In this document: in pieces, positions 32,213-45,279 of the stretch
Position numbering within the stretch: the first letter of the stretch is position 1
Layout of the letters: the number at the start of each line of letters is the position of its first letter
Assembly: GCA_947179485.1 (NCBI GenBank)
Contig: OX359246.1
Location: 71,451,508-71,515,507, forward strand
Origin: Allacma fusca
Taxonomy: Eukaryota; Arthropoda; Collembola; Symphypleona; Sminthuridae
Length of the DNA: 64,000 bases
Direction of reading: 5' to 3'
The notes under the pieces: generated by a model
Told to the model about the DNA's origin: nothing
Databases searched by the model: none
What the model saw: the letters and a program-made list of their open reading frames with translations, nothing else
Position numbers and translations under genes: made by a program

Positions 32213-35198
32213 CAGAGCTGTCCAAAATACATGCTCCCCAAATACAAATTACAAAATACTAAACACATTCTTGAGGCGTCGAAAATACAAACTACAAAAT
32301 ACATACTTGAAACCAGACTTGAAAAACCTAAAAATATGGTTTTCGTTTACTAGTCATACGTTTTTAGGAATTTGTTTTCGGTTTTACGATATAGGTTTTT
32401 GGTTAAAACGGTTTTTTCACAAAATAAATTCGGTTAAACCGTTATTAACGGTATTCACAGCTTATTCAGCTTCAACGATATTTAGCAGTAATATATTTTT
32501 TCTATAATTTTTAATGCATAATACAAAAGACAAAATCATACAAAATCATTTTTCCCTTTATATTCAAAATTCTTTGTTTCGGAGGAACAAAACTGCATTC
32601 AGGATTTTACCCTTTTTTCATCTTCGTTTTCCATAGTCTTAAGATTTTCAGCATGATAACCCTTATTTATGGTTAGAAGAATTAAAACCATTCATTTTGA
32701 AAAATATACTATGAACTGCTGAATATCCGACATGAGATCAATTCTACAATTTCTATAAATTCGCTATAAAATTATACCCGAACTGTTGAATCACAACATT
32801 CCACTAAACACCGAGATGATTGATCCTCGCTTTTGATCCTTTAGATCCCTTGATCCTTGCTTTGATCCTCTGTAAATACAATTTTGAAAGACAATAAACA
32901 CTCAATTTAATATTGTCTAACGCAGCGTGCCTTCAAGCTGATTTTATTTGACGACGAGGAGATAGCGTACTGGTGGATTTTATAGATTTGCTTGAAAACG
33001 AAAAAAACCATATTTTCTTCGTTTCTGTTATCGTTTCCGTTTTTAATGAAACGAGCTTATCGTTTGTTTTCGTTTAACCGAATTTTTGTTTATCGGTTTC
33101 CGTTTTAGTAATCAAAAACTGGCAGGCCAAATTTTCGGTTAATAACGTTTTTCAATAACGTTATCGGAAAACGTTTTCCATGTCTGGTTGAAACGTAGAA
33201 TATCCAAAATCTTGAATTTAGTTTTATGGGATGTTAAAACGATTGCATTCCGTTTTACTTCATTGATGTGATTGGTTTTTAGCATAAACGGACATTTCAA
33301 ACCCAAAGAAAGTCTGCCAACAAAAAACAAAAGCAGCTTATATCAAAAATGGGCCTTTTTGTCTCCCTCTGCCTCTTTGTATGATGGATAGATTAAAGTC
33401 TGCAAGCACTCTCCCTCGTCATCAATCCAGCGACACGTTGCTGATTGTTCTCGCCCTCACCCTCGTGAGGTGCTAATTTTAAAATCCACCCCTCTGCCTC
33501 GCCCTCGTGAGTGCCCTCGTTATTTTATATTCCATGTAAATAAACCCCCATACAATTTTCTATATTCTCTGTGCTTTCAAAAAAAATAATCACGCATACT
33601 TGGTAAAAAATAGTAAAAATATGACAGCTTCAAAATGTACACTGTTACGCACAGTACGTACATATATATATGCTTATACATAGAGAGCATGTGAAGATGC
33701 TCTCCACATTATGTAATAGTAAAGGAATGCGATACATAAGTAATAAGGAATAATTATTATTATAGTAATAAGTAATATAACATGAGTGTACATATAAGGA
33801 TTGAACCTCAATTCAATCCCCAGTTCTGATTTATCTCTTAACTTATAATTAGTAAATCTCTCAGTTATCCAAATTGTATCTAAGTCCCATATATTTATTA
33901 TTTGATCACGTACGCTCTCACTCCAAGTTTGAGTCCCCTTCCCTTTCCCCCTTATACATACATACTGAGATTTCCTCCGGTGGCACACTGATACCCTTCA
34001 TCCCTCATCCCCATTCCCCTTCGTAACAACACTTCTCATTGTTAAATTTTGCTTTGGAAATATAGTTGCTGCAACTTTGCTTATTGTTAGTGTCTTGTTT
34101 GGTGCTGTGAACACAATCCTGGAGTGTATAAAGTAGCACTCTGAAACTCTAAAAAGCCCATCCAAGCCACAACAAACGATAGCAAAATATTTTGTTAAGC
34201 AGCGAGGTTGTAAATAATTGTTAATTTAGAAATAGTAAATAATTTTGAATTTGAGTCTCGTTTCTGGCCCCAGTGACCTTGGATAAAATTAAACTTTAAG
34301 TACTGATAAGTCTCATAGTTTCATTTTTCATTCTTTAATTTAGCCCAATCGTTTAAATATACACGGGTAGTCCCAGGTACTCTTAATACATACCCGGGTA
34401 CAAAAACCTTTTTTAGTACATTTTGGATGTAGGTACTTTTCAGGTATAGATACTCCCGATTTAGTTTGAGAAAAAGTACAGGTTCAGGAAAAGTGAAACT
34501 GTATTCAGCTATGTACAGATAAACATTTATGTACCCGAATTCAGGTACAACATTTTTGTACCCATGAGGGCAACTGATTCGAAATCAGCAAAGAAATCCA
34601 ACTTTGGTTCACGCCCTTGACGTGCCAAAGTGAAACCTAAAAGCTTACACAGGCCAATGAAGTTTTTGGAAAATCTGCGACAGTTTACTTGTTGGATTAC
34701 TGTGAATAAAGCTGGTACTATGGGATTGCCTTGACACAGAAAAACTTATGTAAGATTTTCTCTCCTGATTTGATAAAGGTTCCGGTAAGAAAAAATCATG
34801 ACGGATTATATGTGCACTCTGCCTCCCTCTCTTACGTTCATATCCTCTGCATTGGTCCTCTCCCTCATGTTCATGAGGGCTCCTGAAATCAACGTGTACT
34901 CACCCTCACCCTCGCATGTTGTGAGGGTGAGGACGAGGGAGAGGGCGAGGCATCCCTCAATCCCTTGTGAGGGTGCCCTTGTATAGCTTATATAGCTAAC
35001 AAAATACAAAACACGCACGTACAGTTACGAAAATACAAATTGCAAAACACACTGCTTACCTTACTTAAATAAGACAAAATGCAAAATACATTGCTTCGTA
35101 AGACAATCAAAACTACAAAATACATATCTAGCCACAAAAATACAAACATGTATTTGAAATACATGTATTTAAAATACCATGTATTTTGGACAGCTCTG
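32213..35198. mobile_element. hAT-like element, AAAATAC family, with nested inserts
   Basis: Terminal inverted repeats are identical over about 21 bp (CAGAGCTGTCCAAAATACAT...). Target duplications CAAGTGTA and CAAGTTTA match at 7 of 8; copy A keeps the empty CAAGTTTA at about 10407. Subterminal parts are rich in AAAATACAAA. Inside are the nested element 32314-33186, a CCCTCACCCTCG array pair (33401-33540 and 34800-34985), a GGTACCTG array (34358-34570), and a TATAAAG plus AT-rich stretch at 33990-34310 that could be an old LTR. No transposase is seen. Confidence 0.85.
32314..33186. mobile_element. hAT-like element nested, GTTTTCGGTT family
   Basis: Ends CAGACTTGAAAAACC and, reversed, CAGACATGGAAAACG; flanks CTTGAAAC and GTTGAAAC match at 7 of 8. 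Arms are dense in GGTTTTCG/AACCGTT and AACGTTTT motifs. Sits inside the element 32213-35198. Confidence 0.75.
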
Positions 35199-35268
35199 CA
35201 AGTTTAACTAATGAATTCTGTATACTATCTGTAGTACTTGGGTTCACAGTTGTCACTTTTACACATAT

Positions 35269-37631
35269 TTAGGGACCATTAGGAAATGCGATGAGTAACC
35301 CAACAACTTGGTCAATCACAAAATCCACGAAGGTTGGGGTGGACAATTGGTCCAAAACATAAAAACCCCCTGCTTTAATTCCACATATTGGAATGGACCT
35401 TAAAATTCTTTTAGCACATTTGGCTTCAATGCAATTTCGATTCTGAATCAAATGCATTAGTCGACGTTTGGACAATTCAATACTTTCGGGTATCTGATAC
35501 ATTTTCCCATGCATTAAAATAAACTGGACCAATCCATATAGTCCCAAAAATACTGCTACAATTCCTATATCCGGATTTTCTTTAAAGGATCGAATTCCAG
35601 AGAAAATCCCCATAATTGACACGAGTAGTGCTATAAGTTTAACTTTGTAATTGAGATCTGCGTAGACATTGTTGAGGAGGTTGATTTCCAGGTGGATGGC
35701 TTGTAGTTGCAAACGCTTTTCATTGTCTGCGTACGGAATTCTCCATTTTCGAGTGTCCTGAAAATAAACCCCAACAAAGTTGCTCGAAGTTACTGGGTGG
35801 TAGTGTTTCTTATCGGGACAAAAAAACGGTCTCGACCACCGTACCGTTCCGAACCGAATGAAATCTTGAAAATCAGGAACCGGTACCGTTCCGGTACCGG
35901 AAATTTCGCTTCGGGAAATTATTATCCCGAAACGGGTAAAAAATATTTTTTTGTCCCGGTACCGATACTATCCCGAAACCGAATGACCCGATATTGGTTT
36001 ATCCCGAACCGATTTTTTCCCGAACCGTTCCGAATCAGTACCGATAACTGATTTTAAGTATCAGTTCACATTTTATATATTCATAGGTTTACGCTCAAGT
36101 CCTTATTACACATAAACAAAACCACAATTCACACTTTCCACACAGTAGTCTAATCTACAATTCCCAGGTGCTCTAAGCAACTTATTTTACACGGCCGAAT
36201 CCTTGTTTTTTGACCCAGCCATGCATTCAAATAATACATTGGTATCGGTATCATGTTAGACCTGGTTTCGTAATTGGTTTCCTAGCTTTCGACGTCCAAT
36301 ATTCTTTCGTTGGGTCTTGGGTTCCTATGACAAAGCAGAATTCGCTTCATGTGAATTAAAATCCTAATTTATGAGCCATGCAAAAAAATACTAGATAAGA
36401 GGATGTAAAGAAGAGTTCACATCTTTGCTGAATGCGAAGCGCACTTGGTAAGTAATTAGAACCATGTACATTTTGGTTTCACATTTTCTGCTACACATTT
36501 TTTCAGCCAGGCTGTTACTTGTTCGGGACTATCGGTACGAACACTTCGGTTTCGGGAAATTTAGCTTGTCATACCTTTCCCGATCGGTACTACATTACCG
36601 GTTTCATTTTCGGTACCGAAACCTAAAACGAATACGTTCCGATTTTATCCGATCTGATTCAGTTTTCCCGTTTCCGTCCCGGTAGTGAAAACGGAAAATT
36701 TTCGTAGTACCGGTAACGTCCCGTTCCGATACCGTTACCGATACCGTCGGTATTCCCGTCCCGATAAGAAACTCTGCTGGGTGGTTCTCACAGAATGTAG
36801 AAATATTGAAATAAGTGTCAATTGGAACTGACCTTATTTTGGAGATTATTTTCCCAATACATTCTCCATACACCCTTGGTAGTATGTTCAGAATGCAGTA
36901 AGCGATTACGAACACTGCAACTGCTGCAAATGTAAAGGCAAAACTTTCCAGAGCGGTAGCAAGGATGAGTGTGATAGGGTTCCGATTTTTTTTCGGTATT
37001 AGAGAGTACAGTAAAAAATTCATATTACTTTGCCACAGGAACAATCCAGTGCATTGCAATATTATAGTAAAACCGGCCAGTGATGTGAATATGATCATTA
37101 GCTCATGGACGGAGTGCTTGGAAAGGGAAATGAACCACTCTTTCCAATTGTGGATCCCTGCAATAGTTTTAGATTTAAGTCTTCAAAATAAATGATATAA
37201 CCCACTCCTTAAGACTAACGAGATTTTAAACCTGCAGAAAACAAATTCAAAATACCTGGTACTAATTCTTCGACCCATTTCTCCTTGTGCATCAATGTAA
37301 TGACGTAAGAATTTTCTTCCCCTTTCAATAAAAGTATAAAAACATGGATGTACAAGCATAAACACGCACTGAAACAATACATTGTGTTTAGAATGCACTC
37401 AACGAGTTTGAATTGACGTTTGTCAGTAAGCGATTGGTAGAGGCAAAACCATTTTTGCCACACTATTGTGGCGAAGAGGACTATTTGAATTTTGTACAAC
37501 CTTAATTTTTTTGCACTTCTTTGAAATTGTACTACACCCGTTTCCCCATCGAAACTACTGGGAAACCAATTTAATTGAGATATTATGTCAAATGCTTTAC
37601 AATTGAAGTATAAATCCCTACGAGATAACAT
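35269..37631 (-). pseudogene. Chemoreceptor-like gene, copy B, frameshifted
   Basis: Exons correspond to copy A: 37256-37631, 36833-37157 and 35269-35757, with the same splice sites. Intron 2 is 1075 bp instead of 91; the difference of 984 equals one 976-bp hAT-like insert plus its 8-bp target duplication. Exon 3 lacks 4 bp relative to copy A (GTTTGCAAC against GTTTGCAAGGAAC, near 35710), which shifts the frame early in the exon and removes the last membrane segments. It is therefore probably a pseudogene, although exon 3 otherwise stays open in the old frame to about 35269. Confidence 0.8.
35801..36776. mobile_element. hAT-like element in receptor intron, CGGTACCG family
   Basis: Ends TAGTGTTTCTTATCGGGAC and, reversed, CAGAGTTTCTTATCGGGAC. 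The target duplication CTGGGTGG is perfect (35793-35800, 36777-36784); the empty site in copy A is ATGGGTGG. Arms are saturated with CGGTACCG, TCCCGAAACCG and CCGTTCCG. No transposase. Confidence 0.92.
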
Positions 37632-38077
37632 TGCAAGTTCGGTTTTCAAATTTCGAAGAAAGATTAAAATATAATTTAAAACTGTCAGTGTCTTGCGAAA
37701 GTTTCATTCTGAATTTGAAAATACTCAGCACTTATCCACTACATATAAAGAATGATATCATTTGGGATTTAATTTTGAAGCTACTGACTTAAATTTCGAC
37801 TTGAATATTTTTCCTGTTATTTGATGCTTATTGATTGACGATCATTAAAAGGATACATTTTACTTGGTGAAAACATGTAATACTGTACAACAACAAAAAA
37901 GATGAAAAATCACATTTGATATTAAAGGCTCCTGTAATTCAATGCTAATAAATCGATAGACTTTGTATGCAAAATAAATCCGAGTTGAGGCACTAATAGA
38001 TAACCAGAGACACGTTTTCCACTTTTGGACAAATCTCTGGACAATCTAGGATTGTTTATTCTGCCGTTCGTATGGTA

Positions 38078-38674
38078 CAACTTTCAGGAATGATTCCGAG
38101 TCGTAGATGTAGCCAGGTTTGTGTATAAAATGGAAATATACTTTGCACAAACTTTGTTGCAAACCCTTTGATGAGAGATTGGGAAAGCTAGCTCTAAAGT
38201 TAATAAACTTCCATAGTCAACACACGCTGCACTTAGGCAACCATCCAATTTTTAATTAGTTGTGTAAGCTAACGAGCAACGATTTATAGGAATCATTTAC
38301 CTAAAGAAGTGTTTTGAGGGCTTCAAGGGTACGATTTTGCAAGTTTTAATGGACTTAATCACGGGCAAAGCTCAAACTTTGCTCAATCCATCTGGCATAT
38401 AATCATACAATTGAAGAGTAAGATCGTTGAACGAAAATTATGCTCATATACCCACGAACGTCATATGATGCTTGGTAAAACTTCTTTATAAGAGTTTTCC
38501 TAGGGACGCCGAAATTTGACCCCTATAGAGAGGGGCCACTGGAAATATGCCCAACTGGCGTAAACAGCAATCGGCTTCGCTAATGGAAAATACATAAAAT
38601 ATAAACCATTTAGCCTTATTATCATTTAGCCCATTTAGCCATTATTGTAATTTGTAGTCGGAACCAGGCATGTG
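38078..38674. other. No gene recognised
   Basis: The stretch after the end of duplication B holds no convincing frame, repeat or motif cluster. Confidence 0.4.
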
Positions 38675-38677
38675 TTA

Positions 38678-39405
38678 CATCGTGTAGGATTCCCATAAGT
38701 GACGTCCCATGATGAAGACACCTCAGGATATTTCCGATATACTGTGTTTAAGGTACAACCAACGACGCAAATGTTTTCAACACTATACATACTAGTAACT
38801 TAAATAAGCGTTTTGGGCCCATTCGGGTAATAAAATACCCTGCTTAGATTAGCATGGTTACATCATGATTACTGCCCTTTGTGTTAATATATTCTATTGC
38901 TTTACTGCTAACACAAATTTTCGGCGGGTACTGTAACCGGGTAATACAATACCTGATATGTATTCATAAGTATTCAAAAATTCGTGACTTTTCGTGTGCA
39001 GCAATATGGTTAAGGGATGGTTGGGCATCAGATAATATTTGTGCTAATGACAACTGGGCATTGCGTTCGGGTTTTATAATACCCGGCGCAGGTAAACTTA
39101 ATGCAGTACCAGGTTTCAGTACCCGCCGGATATTTGTGTTTGGAGTAAAGCAACAGACTATAAGCCATAAATGGATTTGCGTTTTGTTTGGTTCTAATTG
39201 GTCAACTCCAACGGCAGTAATCGTGATATTACCATGCTAACCTAAGCTGGGTGTGCTGTTACCAAAATGGACCCAAAAATACATTTAAGCTCCTAGTATG
39301 TATAGTGTTCAACACATTCGCATTAAGCACAGTATTTTGGAAATAGCCTCAGGGGACTTTTTTATATTCATAACGGGAATTCACTTATGGGAATCCTACA
39401 CGATG
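38678..39405. mobile_element. Foldback-type element with about 240-bp inverted arms
   Basis: Left arm from CATCGTGTAGGATTCCCATA and the reversed right arm align for about 240 bp, including CAACACTATACATACTAG and TTAGCATGGT(T/A)A. TTA flanks both ends (38675-38677, 39406-39408), a 3-bp duplication as in PIF/Harbinger-type insertions. The loop is rich in GGGTAATA/ACCCGG motifs. The next element (39413) landed right at its border. Confidence 0.65.
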
Positions 39406-39412
39406 TTACAAA

Positions 39413-40324
39413 CAGGGACGGGATATCGGAAAAATACGGATTTAAATGTGGATTCGAATACTTTCTAATTTCGATTTCAATTTCAATTATTTTTTTAAAT
39501 ACTTACAAATTTGAATTCCGATACGGATTCCAATATATTTGAATACTTCCTGAATTTGGATTCCGATTCAAATACTTTTCGGATATTCTTACAAAAAATG
39601 GGAATTTATTCAAAAGAATAATTTAATCGCAAAAATATAAGCAATACATAACACATTAAGTTTTTTCAAGGCAAAATTACCACGCAAATCATTTATTATA
39701 AACTTGAGCACAGAAAACACACAGCTGAAATTTGAGTAACTCCAAAAGCAAGGAGTGATCCCATAACAATTCTAAAAAATTGGAGTAATTTGTTAACCTG
39801 TCTAACTACTTTTCGGATAAGTTCCTTCTAACAGTATTTGTAAATCGATTTGTTTGATAACACATCGTAATTAGAATGTACTTGAGAGCAAGATTTAAGA
39901 AGTGAGAAACTTGATTAACTTATTGTTAATAGTGGTTAACAGTCCTGTAAGACCGAAACTATGCAGCTATCTCATCCTGTTTGCAGGAATTTTTACAAAA
40001 ACGGGCTTCAACTCACTGTCCATTAACATGCATACACTTTTCGTTTACCAACCGTTCGGAACTTCGCTTTCAAAAAACGCTTCCTATGAACTTTTTCTCG
40101 CACGTGGCAATATAAAACCCAATGAAATCGATACTTTATTGGAATTGGAATTCATAAAAAATATTCGAATACCGATTCGAATACCCTTGTTTTTATTCGA
40201 ATCCGATTTTGAATACAAATACCTCTGAGACTATTTTTCCGATTCCAATATCGATTCGGATACCCGAACTTTTTGAATATAATTCCGATTCGAATTCCGA
40301 TTCGAATTCGAATTCCCGTCCCTG
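39413..40324. mobile_element. hAT-like element, TTCGAATCC family, copy 2
   Basis: Ends CAGGGACGGGATATCGG and, reversed, CAGGGACGGGAATTCG; perfect target duplication GTTACAAA (39405-39412, 40325-40332). The same family as 14383-14969 in opposite orientation, but 325 bp longer in the middle. Both share a core around GAAAAAGTTCATAGGAAGC. From 40333 to 41165 nothing coding is recognised; a (GA)n run lies at about 40990-41004. Confidence 0.88.
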
Positions 40325-41164
40325 GTTACAAATGCCTGCTCTGAACCCTGTAAAGCACGTTCAGGAGACAGAGAGCGGAGATTCGAAATTATCCATCTCA
40401 CCACACCAACGTCATTGTACTAGCACTTCACAGCCAGCTGTTGCTGGCTTCGAAAATCTTCATAGTTTGTTGGTTCAGTCACATATCACATGATTCATAT
40501 ATAACTCACTGTGCAGTAGATGTATATATAAATATTCTAGACAAAATGCGGATAATGAGATGAATAAACAGCCATCTGCATCGCCAACGGAAAATACAGA
40601 AACGGCAATTGTAAGTACAAACCCCAAATAAGCCGGGTAGTTAGCCTTTAAGGTAATTGGTGCTCGCAATCGTAAACCGATAAGAGTTTTTACCCTTCAG
40701 GAGGGAACACGAAGAATTAATTCTCATCATCATCAAATTATGCTATCACATAGCGGATCAAGCCACCGACTGCGTCAGTGGTTAACCCCCATTTCCCAAT
40801 AACAACACAGCTTGATCCACCAGAATTAAAATTCTATTATCGAAATAAAAAAAATGAAATCGAATATTATCTTTAAATAATGACATTTGCTCCTGAGATC
40901 ATTTTCGTATGTTTATATTGTAACAAAACAGAACTTACAGAACACACAGTTTGCACTTATTACTCGCGAACCAATAAAGCGCGTTTAGGAGAGAGAGAGA
41001 GAGTGAGGATTTAAAAATGCCCTCTCATCGTCAAATTCTAGTATGAAGAAAGCCAATGGTCTTAATAACTTAATAAAATTTTCACTCCATTCTTTTTTAC
41101 AATTAAAAATCCATCAAATTACAAAACGTCAAATTGAAAACTTAATTACTTGTGTATATACTAT

Positions 41165-41420
41165 AGCTCCTCACGGGTCGAGTAGTTATCCATACCGTAC
41201 TCGTACTTGGAACCGTACTCGAATTGTCGGCCCAAATTCCCCCTTGACCCGGACTTGTGTCTTCAAGTACGAGTAAAAAATCTTGTACTCGGAGCAAGGT
41301 ATTATATTTCTTAATTTTGTACCAAACTTGGACCGAGTATAAAACGTTTATACCGACCGACCCGTACTTGAACTCGTACTCGAACCGTACTCGAGTATCA
41401 AGTACACCGAAAAGAAAATT
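41165..41420. repeat. TACTCG motif array
   Basis: Dense CGTACTCGTACTTGG/GAGTACGAG motifs over about 250 bp, in the style of the hAT-like arms. Ends could not be fixed. Confidence 0.45.
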
Positions 41421-41757
41421 TTTAGACGTTATTTTTTGTTAAAGAGAGATTGACATAGAAAGCATAGAAGTAGATTTAACTAACAAGAATTTGTAACTGC
41501 AACTTACGAACAGTGTTTGCAATGAAAATTTTCTTCAACGAGATTAATATGCTGATGAACAATAGATCAAGATTTGATTCTGCCAGTCATATCGACTGGA
41601 TTCTCTTTAGTCATGTCAGTCTCATTCTAACCTCCATAAATTCTGCCCAATTCTCCTGTTCCATTATATTTTACGGCGATAGGTAAATACTTACAATTAG
41701 TAACTACAGTAGTACTCAATTCGGAGTTGTAACAATAACTTACGCTGTAGGTGTAAC

Positions 41758-42689
41758 CACTGCTGCCCGCCAAGTTTTAATTCTATTCTATTCTATTCTG
41801 TTTACAACTAAGTCTTGTATATTCAAGTCCTATTATATTCTGCTAAAGGTTTGGCGAGGCTATTCAAGCATATTCCTATTCCAACAAAATTAGATAATTC
41901 CTATTCTATTCCTATTCAAATTCTATTCATCAGCAATTAAAAACCGCGCGCTGAAATCAAGCGGATAAAGCGCGCTGTATAAATATAACTACATTTTCTT
42001 TCACAATTCCAATTTAAAGGTCCTTGAATAAATTATAACTTGTTGATGACAATGATAATAAAATAACTGATATTTACCGAATTTACGAGTCACTTCCAGG
42101 CAGAAGAGAATTAAACGGGCGTATAAATAATTACTTGTACTTAACAATTGGCAGTTAACAGGCCTGAATTAATAAAATGATGCCTACCCTCAAAATATAT
42201 TTCTAGCTTTCAGGGTGGCGCCAGCCCCTTAGTAAAAAAAACCTTGTCTGTACGTCCGTGCGTGTGTCCTTCAGCACGATATCTCAAAAACCACTGCACC
42301 GATTTCAATGAAATTTGTTATAATTTTTTGAAAGAAATTATGAAATTAAAAAAAAAATCAAAATTCGTCCTACTTCGCGGTAATGACGCCACCCTACTCG
42401 AAGCCTCAAATTATCGCGTATCGATGATTTTTACGCATGCAATCAAAGGTCTTTAGTTAATTTTTTTTGTTTATGACATTCTCAGATGCTCAGATTTGAA
42501 TAAGAATTTCACTGTTTTTACTATTCAATTCTAATCTTGGCATCAGGTGCATATTCTATTCTATTCTAGTCTGGGAGTTTCAAAAATCGAGCTATTCAAT
42601 TCTATTCGATTTATTTCTGTATAAATTTCGGCAATTCTATTCAAATTCCTATTTTCCTATTCAAGTCGGAATAGAATAGGGCAGCAGTG
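41758..42689. mobile_element. hAT-like element, TTCTATTC family, copy 1
   Basis: Inverted ends CACTGCTGCCC on both sides; perfect target duplication GGTGTAAC (41750-41757, 42690-42697). Arms are saturated with ATTCTATTCTATTC. The interior has a phrase common to many arthropod non-autonomous elements (TCTGTACGTCCGTGCGTGTG, then CACTGCACCGATTTCAATG). It is the empty-site reference for both inserts in copy 2. Confidence 0.85.
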
Positions 42690-43439
42690 GGTGTAACCAC
42701 TGCTGCCCGCCAAGTTTTAATTTTATTCTATTCTATTCTGTTTACAACTAAGTCTTGTATATTCAAGTCCTATTATATTCTGCTAAAGGTTTGGCGAGGC
42801 TATTCAAGTCTATTCCTATTCTAACAAAATTAGATAATTCCTATTCTATTCCTATTCAAATTCTATTCATCAGCAATTAACACCCGCGCGCTGAAAACTA
42901 GTGATAAAGCGCGCTGTGTAAATATAACTACATTTTCTTTCACAATTCCAATTTCCAGGTCCTTGAATAATTCATAATTATAAATTATTATAACTTGCTA
43001 TTGACAATGATAATAAAATAACTGATTTTTACCGAAGGACACCGCACAATCCTTACGAGAATATGCCCCCTGTTTGATCTCTATAAGAAAATTACTGGAG
43101 GGTGCACCTTGTAGAGTAGATCATTTTTGATAATTGGCCCAAAGAAATCGTAATGCAGGATTCGGAGATATCCCGGGTTAAAGTTACCGAAAAATGAGGG
43201 GGGGCTCAAGGGGTCCCAAAAATTTCAAACCGTGAAAATTAGCGATTAGAACATTTAGAACTTCAAAAATGACAAGAATAAAAATTAAATAACGTGTAAA
43301 AAAAATTTCAGCCAGATATGACCTGAACTTTCCAAGATACTGACCTCAAGAGGTCAAAGAACGTCCATACCGGTTTCATATTCTAAACGCTGATGAAACT
43401 GGCCCAGATTAAAACTAGGGCTTTCATTAGACATATATT

Positions 43440-44150
43440 CAACGTGTGCCGAGTTTGGTTCCATTTAGTGAAACGATGACCAAGCTGTGACCTCCGAGGT
43501 CAACATCTTGTCCATACCGGATTTGGTCCCTTAAAATCATTCGAATTGCCCGCAAATAGACTAGAACTTTTAGTTTAACCCCACATAAGCTGCCTGTCAA
43601 GTTTGGTTCCATTTAGTGAAACGATGACCAAGCTGTGACCTCCGAAGTCAATACCTTATCCATACCGGATTTGGTGCCTAAAGATCATTCGAATTGCCCG
43701 CAAATAGACTAGAACTTTTAGTTGAAGCCCAGATAAGTTTCCTGTCAAGTTTGGTTCCATTTGGTGACACGATGACCCAGCTGTGACGTCGGAGGTCAAT
43801 ATTACATCCATACCGGATTTGGTGCCTAAAAATGATTCTAATTGCCCGTAAATGGACTAGAACTTTTAGTTTAAGCCCACATAAGCTGCCTGTCAAGTTT
43901 GGTTGCATTTAGTGACACGATGACCAAGCTGTGACCTCCGAGGTCAATATCTTGTCCATACCGGATTTGGTGCCCTAAAATCATTCGAATTGCCCGCAAA
44001 TAGACTAGAACTTTTAGTTGAAGCCCAGATAAGTTTCCTGTCAAGTTTGGTTCCATTTGGTGACATGATGACCCAGCTGTGACGTCGGAGGTAAATATTT
44101 GATGTCAGTACCGGATTTGGTACCTAAAAACCATTCTATTTGCCCGTAAA
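43440..44150. repeat. 148-bp tandem repeats, left arm, five units
   Basis: The marker (C/G)CATTT of each unit recurs at 43461, 43609, 43757, 43905 and 44053, exactly 148 bp apart. Orientation is opposite to the right arm. Confidence 0.9.
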
Positions 44151-45279
44151 TATTCGTGTAAATATATATATACAAAATTTGTGAAATCAATTTATTTCCT
44201 CACAACAGCAGTGATGGGCATTTTAGCAAGCTCTATTCTATTATACTTATATTTATTTATATATTTTCCACGGGTGCCGCCACTATCACACTCTTCTACC
44301 AGCGGTTTTGGATAGAATAGATGAGCTCTACTGCTATTATGATTTGCTGACTTGCTAGCAATTATTTTATTCAATTATAAGTTAAAGTTATTGGCGCTAC
44401 ACTAACTCTATTTTACTCTCTAAATTTGTGTTAACTCTGCTAGCTACTACTGCCTCTACCCAAAAATGCAATGTTTAAAGAGAAATTCACGGTGTTTTAG
44501 AATAAAGTAGTAGAATGTAATACAAACAGTAATGAAGTTAGATCCAATAGTCGTCACTGGTGGCTATAAATGGTCATTAAGAATCTGAATTATAATTCCA
44601 TTTCTGCTAATTTCACGTTAAGAGCTTTTGAGGTATTATTGAATACACTAAGATCGGTACCCCATCAGCACAGCTAAAAAATTACCCGAATATAAAGGGA
44701 ATGAAACAATATGTGTATATATACATATATATCTTGTTATTCTAGCGCAGTCATTATTATTGGAAACCCTAATGGCTGTGTACATTTCCGAGCATCCTAA
44801 AACGCATAACATCGTTATTTAAAGCTCCGGACTGCCCGGTTCTTTGGAAATCGTATGAATAGTAATTATATACATATCTATTAGTATTACATTATTATAA
44901 TATTAGCAGTTATTAAAGAACTGTTACAAATAACGGCTACACGCAAAAATCAAAAGTGAAATTTAAAGCTTTCGACAGAATCTAAAATAAAGATTTTTTA
45001 AAGATCATACTCGCGGAAGGGAGTGCAATACCCACTTACTCACTTTATGAAAAATCAAGAAGTGAATAAAATTTAGAGCACTGGTTCTCCCTCTACTCGT
45101 ACTACAGGTATCGAAATTGGGATCCTAAACAAAGCTCCTCTTCTCACTTAATTTTATGCGAACATACTATGTTCCTCTACCTCGATTATGGTAATATATT
45201 TGCATACCTCTACTAATTTTTGCTGGAAATTAGAATGATGTTTAGGCAATAACACCGGTATGTGTGTGATATTGCCCTC

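Larger units (their letters stand above)
31055..38077. repeat. Segmental duplication, copy B (receptor region)
   Basis: Second copy of 9225-12309, same orientation, from CTACCAAATAAGGTTAACC to TTCTGCCGTTCG. It differs from copy A by insertions at 32213-35198 (with nested pieces) and 35801-36776, plus scattered substitutions. The empty sites are preserved in copy A, so both insertions came after the duplication. Confidence 0.88.
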
